This document shows positions 6,215-8,367 of a stretch of DNA of 8,367 nucleotides, piece by piece. Position 1 is the stretch's first letter; each line of letters opens with the position of its first letter. Below the pieces are notes generated by a model that was not told the DNA's origin, did not search any database, and saw only the letters and a list, made by a program, of their open reading frames with translations. This DNA is from Thermoplasmata archaeon (GTDB lineage: Archaea > Thermoplasmatota > Thermoplasmata > Thermoplasmatales > Thermoplasmataceae). Location: contig JAKAUD010000167.1 in assembly GCA_021827885.1 (NCBI GenBank), forward strand, positions 1 to 8,367, written 5' to 3'. Made by a program: the position numbers and the translations under genes.

Positions 6215-6964
6215 CTTATGGAGGGATGCTTTTAAGGCGACGTTTGACTTTTTCTTATAATTTATCAATTCTCTAAAATATTTTGTCATAAAATTTAAAC
6301 CATTGTTGACAACCTTCGATTCCCCTTCCATTCTGGCATTCATCTTTATTGGTATCTCCAGAACAGATGCCCCAGGATGTGTGGATAATGTATACAATAA
6401 AAGTTTATAACCAAACTGCACACTCTCGAGATCCTTTACAAGGCTTCTCCTAACGATGAAAAATCCGGACATAGGATCCTTTACTTTCCGGGCCCCCTTA
6501 AAGAATAATTTAGCTAAAATTGTTGCCCCCCTGCTTATCATACCTCTTGTTGCCTTCCAGTTATTGGAACCTCCTTTCACATATCTGGAACCGACAATTA
6601 TATCATAGTTATCCTCAACAGAGCTAAAGAGTCCCGACAAAGCATCAGTGGGGTGCTGGCCATCTGAATCCATAACACAGACATAATCTGATGTACTCAA
6701 TCTTATTCCGGCCAGCTGAGCATCCACAGTTCCCATTTTCATTTCCCGACCTATAAATTTTACGGGAATGCCTTTAGTTCTTCCCTCTATGGACTTTATG
6801 TAATCAATTGTGCCATCTTTACTGCCATCGTCTATTATGATTATATTTTCAACGTTGTCGATTGATCCATCCGATGAAAGATTATCAATGCACCTGATTG
6901 TATTCGGCAGGGAATCTATTTCATTTAGGACTGCAAGAATTATGCTGATTGAAGATTTAGGCAA
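6206..6964 (-). CDS. Family 2 glycosyltransferase, dolichyl-phosphate mannose synthase (DPM1)-like
   Basis: This enzyme probably transfers a hexose from a nucleotide sugar to a polyprenyl (dolichyl) phosphate at the cytoplasmic membrane face. In order it shows ISIILAVLNEIDSLP, IIIIDDGSKDG (DDGSKDG at 45-51), GTVDAQLAG, VMDSDGQHP (99-105, metal and donor binding), IIVGSRY and KDPMSGFFIVRR, then a basic C-terminus after FMTKYFRELINYK. At 252 aa it is the size of the soluble, single-domain DPM1 class with no C-terminal membrane domain. No ATG or GTG is available upstream before an in-frame TAA at 6998-7000; TTG at 6964 is the only sensible start. The gene converges on gmhA and lies behind RaSEA on the same strand. 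DPM1-like proteins in archaea often feed N-glycosylation, but the sugar could be mannose, glucose or another hexose. Confidence 0.9.
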   Translation of the reverse strand: MPKSSISIILAVLNEIDSLPNTIRCIDNLSSDGSIDNVENIIIIDDGSKDGTIDYIKSIEGRTKGIPVKFIGREMKMGTVDAQLAGIRLSTSDYVCVMDSDGQHPTDALSGLFSSVEDNYDIIVGSRYVKGGSNNWKATRGMISRGATILAKLFFKGARKVKDPMSGFFIVRRSLVKDLESVQFGYKLLLYTLSTHPGASVLEIPIKMNARMEGESKVVNNGLNFMTKYFRELINYKKKSNVALKASLHKKN

Positions 6965-6991
6965 ATAATCACTTAAAACTCCATGATTAAT

Positions 6992-7000
6992 GTATATTTA
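6992..7000 (-). promoter_or_regulatory. TATA box for the DPM1-like gene
   Basis: Read on -, TAAATATAC is a good archaeal box A, centred about 32 bases before the TTG start, so the message would have a leader of about six bases. It lies in the 84-base gap after RaSEA, arguing for a separate promoter. Confidence 0.55.
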
Positions 7001-7023
7001 TCATTAGTGCTATGCATTTGCGT

Positions 7024-7031
7024 AAAAAAAA
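7024..7031 (-). terminator. T8 tract after the RaSEA gene
   Basis: An A8 run on +, thus T8 on -, lies 17 bases beyond the RaSEA stop. Such U-tracts are sufficient terminators for archaeal RNA polymerase. No stable stem precedes it. Confidence 0.5.
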
Positions 7032-7048
7032 TACCTTGATCACCGCAT

Positions 7049-8131
7049 TTAGATTGTCTGGTCAGAAGAAACCAACCTGTTTTTCATAGTTGCCGATTCG
7101 TGTTGTACGGGCATTTTATTCTCCATATCCAAGTAGAGATCATAGTTTCCGTGATCTGTATCATCATAATATTTTTCAAGTTCCTCAAATTTCTGCTCCA
7201 GTGACGAAGTATAAATAAGTTCCAGTAATTTTTTATCAACTGCATCGTTGTGGGCTCCCCTTATTGAGTTCCCTCCCGTGGGGTACGAGATCACCTCACA
7301 GTCATTTCCTCGCGATTCAAGCAATATTTTTGCGATGCTCCATAGTCTCGGCGGTCTGTACATTCCCTTTTTCCAGTATTTTTCTACAAGAGTATTTCTC
7401 TGGATATTCATAGGATTCACAGAAACATCATCAGTTAATCCTGATACCTTGCTTATGGAATCGATGATATCAGCGATGGCATTCTTTTCTGAAAGGAAGA
7501 GCGGCTTGAAGAGCAGATAGGTCCTTAGTTCCATTGACAGTTTTGAGGCTACCTCCGCTGCATTTAGATATTTTCCGAATGTGGACCCCTTGTTTATAAT
7601 ATTCTTCATTATATCATCATTCGCTGTTTCCAGACCGATAGCTATCCTTGTATCTATGCCGCTATCTTTGAATTCGGAGAGATTCTCTCTTGTTATATAT
7701 TCCGTTCTTGACTCCACCAGTAATTTAGAAATCTTTCCACTAATCTTCTCAAGAAAATAATTTCTAGCATTAACCGGGAATTCCATTGGGTCAAGAAAGC
7801 TCCCGGATGTGAAAACCTTCAAAACCTTGATATCACCAATAAATGCGGCCAAAGAATCTATCTGCCTCTTTAACTGATCGATAGAAACATTAGGTGAAAT
7901 ATCGTTGAAATAACCACACATTGAGCATGATGAAAACCTGTACCACGAGCATCCTGTCGTCCTGAATATGACAACAGCAGTCGCTTCAGGATATCCTCTC
8001 AGTCTATCCTTTTCTGTCCACATGGAAACAGGTTTATTCGCATCGTTAACTCTTGGAGATGCTGGCATAAGTGATTTTATCTCGCTTGCAAGTTCTCTGT
8101 TAATCAATGGATACGTATCAAATTCATCCAT
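7049..8131 (-). CDS. raSEA: Archaeosine biosynthesis radical SAM protein RaSEA
   Basis: RaSEA acts with ArcS in the last step of archaeosine formation at tRNA position 15: ArcS attaches lysine to preQ0 in the tRNA and RaSEA cleaves the adduct radically to leave the formamidine group. The 360-aa protein shows VVIFRTTGCSWYRFSSCSMC, with C61, C69 and C72 in the CX7CX2C spacing that binds the 4Fe-4S cluster, unlike the ordinary CX3CX2C. It also has KVFTSGSFLDP, LLVESRTEYIT, IAIGLETANDDI, INKGSTF, VNPMNIQRNTLVE and YRPPRLWS, all characteristic of this archaeal family. At 291-295 it reads RGAHN followed by Asp, where I recall RGPHNC in relatives. The gene stands alone on -; arcS and the transglycosylase are not in the window. 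ATG 8131 has a TATA-like box at the leaderless distance. Confidence 0.92.
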   Translation of the reverse strand: MDEFDTYPLINRELASEIKSLMPASPRVNDANKPVSMWTEKDRLRGYPEATAVVIFRTTGCSWYRFSSCSMCGYFNDISPNVSIDQLKRQIDSLAAFIGDIKVLKVFTSGSFLDPMEFPVNARNYFLEKISGKISKLLVESRTEYITRENLSEFKDSGIDTRIAIGLETANDDIMKNIINKGSTFGKYLNAAEVASKLSMELRTYLLFKPLFLSEKNAIADIIDSISKVSGLTDDVSVNPMNIQRNTLVEKYWKKGMYRPPRLWSIAKILLESRGNDCEVISYPTGGNSIRGAHNDAVDKKLLELIYTSSLEQKFEELEKYYDDTDHGNYDLYLDMENKMPVQHESATMKNRLVSSDQTI

Positions 8132-8150
8132 TTAACTTATTTAGTCGAGG

Positions 8151-8158
8151 CTTAAAAA
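8151..8158 (-). promoter_or_regulatory. TATA-like box for RaSEA
   Basis: Read on -, TTTTTAAG is centred about 24 bases before the ATG at 8131, the leaderless spacing seen at other genes here. The match to consensus is modest. It faces away from the promoter of the right-edge gene across a 141-base gap. Confidence 0.4.
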
Positions 8159-8243
8159 TTGCCCACTCCTTCATGCCTTACCTCAATTTCTCACGCAGCC
8201 AGTGTTTACAGCCATTTGCTCATTTTTTTTTGTTATAGTAAAT

Positions 8244-8253
8244 CTTAAAATAT
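8244..8253 (+). promoter_or_regulatory. TATA-like box for the right-edge gene
   Basis: CTTAAAATAT is centred about 24 bases before ATG 8273. A second candidate, GTTATAGTA at 8232-8240, would instead place a leaderless start near the in-frame ATG at 8258. Both are plausible; the first fits slightly better. A T9 run at 8223-8231 lies just upstream. Confidence 0.4.
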
Positions 8254-8272
8254 CACAATGATAGCTTTACAT

Positions 8273-8367
8273 ATGAAGATATTAAAAAGCGAATCAGCAA
8301 GAAAACAGATTCTTATGGATGAGATCATTACCATCGACGAGGAGAGAATATCTCTAATGTCCAGATC
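8273..8367 (+). CDS. Unrecognised protein, N-terminal fragment cut by the window edge
   Basis: An open frame starts at ATG 8273 and runs 31 codons to the end of the window without a stop, beginning MKILKSESARKQILMDEII and continuing with an acidic, charged stretch (TIDEERISLMSR). An in-frame ATG at 8258 would add five residues (MIALH). The upstream TATA-like box and the amphipathic, charged start make a real gene likely, but the fragment is too short for me to assign a family. It is not a signal peptide: there is no hydrophobic core. It is divergent from RaSEA. Confidence 0.5.
   Translation, partial: MKILKSESARKQILMDEIITIDEERISLMSR

Noticed and set aside
6988..7006. TAATG...CATTA inverted repeat around the TATA box of the DPM1-like gene
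   Set aside because: The arms are only five bases, the sequence is AT-rich and the inner bases do not pair; chance is the simplest reading.
8180..8230. CAGCCA direct repeat in the gap right of RaSEA
   Set aside because: Two copies of six bases are too short and isolated to support a regulatory site or repeat array.

Overview
The window looks like a gene-dense stretch of an archaeal chromosome, most likely a Thermoplasmatales-type euryarchaeon (Thermoplasma, Ferroplasma or Cuniculiplasma-like). By eye the base composition is moderately AT-rich. Three observations support this. One gene encodes a RaSEA-type radical SAM protein of archaeosine biosynthesis, an archaeal tRNA modification. Several genes have a TATA-like box centred about 23-27 bases before the start codon and no room for a leader, which fits archaeal leaderless transcription. 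The M13 peptidase has lost the disulfide cysteines of its animal relatives, which suits an intracellular or acidophile protein. The exact genus is inference. I found no rRNA, tRNA, CRISPR array or insertion sequence.

Layout from left to right: (1) the C-terminal 544 codons of an M13 (neprilysin-like) zinc metallopeptidase, entering from the left edge on +. (2) A convergent zinc-dependent medium-chain alcohol dehydrogenase on -, with an 8-bp hairpin in the shared 3' gap. (3) A divergent msrB-msrA pair on + with a 1-base junction, the two-enzyme methionine sulfoxide repair system. (4) A sugar/glycan block on +: a shortened NAD-dependent epimerase/dehydratase (SDR), a family-2 glycosyltransferase 1 base downstream, then gmhA (sedoheptulose-7-phosphate isomerase) behind its own promoter. 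(5) A convergent DPM1-like family-2 glycosyltransferase on -. (6) RaSEA on -, ended by a T8 tract. (7) The first 31 codons of an unrecognised gene leaving the right edge on +.

Functionally there are two themes. The left half has redox and protein upkeep: MsrA/MsrB repair oxidised methionine, the MDR enzyme reduces or oxidises alcohols and aldehydes, and the peptidase degrades peptides. The right half has surface-glycan chemistry: GmhA would commit sedoheptulose 7-phosphate to a heptose precursor, the SDR could alter a nucleotide sugar, the first glycosyltransferase could add a sugar, and the DPM1-like enzyme could load a sugar onto a polyprenyl phosphate carrier. The heptose kinase, phosphatase and nucleotidyltransferase needed to complete the pathway are not in the window. 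No single feature clearly marks an undescribed system. The most interesting points are the miniature SDR with its unusual glycosyltransferase partner next to gmhA, the inverted repeat between adh and msrB, and the RaSEA C-terminal region.
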